Part shown: in pieces, positions 39,228 to 39,812 of the stretch | How the letters are laid out: each line of letters opens with the position of its first letter | Numbering within the stretch: position 1 is the first letter of the stretch | Source: an uncultured Ruminococcus sp. | GTDB taxonomy: Bacteria > Bacillota > Clostridia > Oscillospirales > Acutalibacteraceae | Length of the DNA stretch: 39,812 nt | Assembly: GCA_902777275.1 (NCBI GenBank) | Contig: CACYTI010000005.1 | Span: forward strand, 1 to 39,812 | Direction of reading: 5' to 3' | Notes under the pieces: model-generated | Seen by the model: the letters and a program-made list of their open reading frames with translations, nothing else | Database searches by the model: none | What the model was told of the DNA's origin: nothing | Program-made: the position numbers and the translations under genes

Positions 39228-39812
39228 ATGGACTTTATTGAAGTATTAGATTCCGTAAACAAATTTTTATCTTTCCCCGTACTGGTCATTGTTTTGGCGG
39301 CAGCGGGTCTGTTTTTCACTATCAGGACGAGATTTGTTCAGATCAGGCTGTTCGGAACAGCCTGCAAGCTGATTATGGAGAAGCCCTCGGCAAACCACAA
39401 GGTTTCCTCGTTTCAGGCGCTGATGGTTTCTACCGCTTCGCGAGTGGGAACCGGAAACATTGTCGGCGTATCCTCCGCCATATGTCTTGGCGGTCCCGGT
39501 GCCTGCTTCTGGATGTGGCTGATGTGCATAATCGGCGCGTCGTCGGCATTCATCGAGAGTACGCTCGCTCAGATCTTCAAGCAGAAGGACAAAAACGGTC
39601 ACTGCTTCGGCGGTCCCGCGTATTACATTGAAAAGGCTCTTAAGATGCCCGTTATCGCCGCTATTTTCTGTATTTTCCTGATATCGACCTACGCTTTCGG
39701 CTTCAATCTGCTTTGCTCATTTAATTTGCAGTCTACTTTTGCGATTTACGACTTTTACGATAAAACATGGACTCCTGTTATTATTGGTGCGATCCTTGCC
39801 GTTCTGGTCGGC
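39228..39812 (+). CDS. Sodium:alanine symporter (AGCS family), 5' part
   Basis: The first 195 codons are present and the gene runs off the right edge. It begins MDFIEVLDSVNKFLSFPVLV; AAGGAGG lies seven bases before the ATG. The AGCS signature is clear: GLFFTIRTRFVQIRLF, SSFQALMVSTASRVGTGNIVGV, FWMWLMCIIGASSAFIESTLAQ and GGPAYYIEKAL, with several membrane helices. The common motif is STAARVGTGN; here Ser replaces one Ala. It imports alanine or glycine with sodium. Confidence 0.93.
   Translation, partial: MDFIEVLDSVNKFLSFPVLVIVLAAAGLFFTIRTRFVQIRLFGTACKLIMEKPSANHKVSSFQALMVSTASRVGTGNIVGVSSAICLGGPGACFWMWLMCIIGASSAFIESTLAQIFKQKDKNGHCFGGPAYYIEKALKMPVIAAIFCIFLISTYAFGFNLLCSFNLQSTFAIYDFYDKTWTPVIIGAILAVLVG

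Noticed and set aside
1-39812. tRNA, rRNA, insertion sequences or prophage attachment sites
   Set aside because: No cloverleaf, rRNA segment, transposase or integrase frame was seen in reading the window.

Overview
The window looks like a chromosomal segment from a Gram-positive, gut-type Clostridia bacterium, probably of the Ruminococcus/Oscillospiraceae kind. This is inferred from LPXTG pili with sortases, a T-box-controlled trp operon, a DacF-type carboxypeptidase, strong AGGAGG ribosome sites, and a GGGtGRT gene beside an Fe-S scaffold gene. No rRNA or tRNA gene was seen, so the taxonomy stays approximate.

Layout. (1) 1-9750: a type I-C CRISPR-Cas locus on the minus strand. The promoter near 9745 drives cas3-cas5-cas8c-cas7-cas4-cas1-cas2, followed by a leader and an array of at least 29 spacers that runs off the left edge. 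(2) 9890-12460: a PadR regulator with a HAAS-domain partner, and a D,D-carboxypeptidase, all minus strand. (3) 12678-19640: a complete tryptophan operon, trpEGDCFBA, plus strand, behind a consensus promoter and a T-box leader whose specifier reads UGG (Trp). (4) 19724-28140: a minus-strand sortase-dependent pilus operon. Its order is coiled-coil protein, signal peptidase I, large tip adhesin, major pilin, class C sortase, basal pilin, second sortase. (5) 28601-31720: a secreted beta-helix/Ig/fibronectin protein on the plus strand. (6) 31834-35320: an AT-richer minus-strand accessory island holding an HTH regulator, an unknown 125-aa protein, two small basic ORFs, a membrane-anchored NERD nuclease-like protein, a 33-aa membrane peptide and a DUF4230 protein. 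(7) 35345-37700: GGGtGRT protein with a NifU-like scaffold, and a C_GCAxxG_C_C protein. (8) 37745-39812: an SGNH-like membrane protein and the start of a sodium:alanine symporter, plus strand.

How the parts work together. The cas genes are tightly coupled, mostly by 4-7 nt overlaps, and hold both the adaptation and interference modules. The array shows signs of activity: all full repeats look identical by eye, and two adjacent leader-proximal spacers overlap in sequence, which fixes a relative protospacer position and an apparent CTC PAM. The trp genes overlap head to tail and are probably controlled by uncharged tRNA-Trp. The pilus operon encodes export (signal peptidase), subunits (adhesin, backbone, base) and polymerising or anchoring sortases, with intergenic hairpins that may set subunit ratios. 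The best candidate for something undescribed is the 31.8-35.3 kb island, which has several small ORFs with good ribosome sites and several membrane-anchored proteins.
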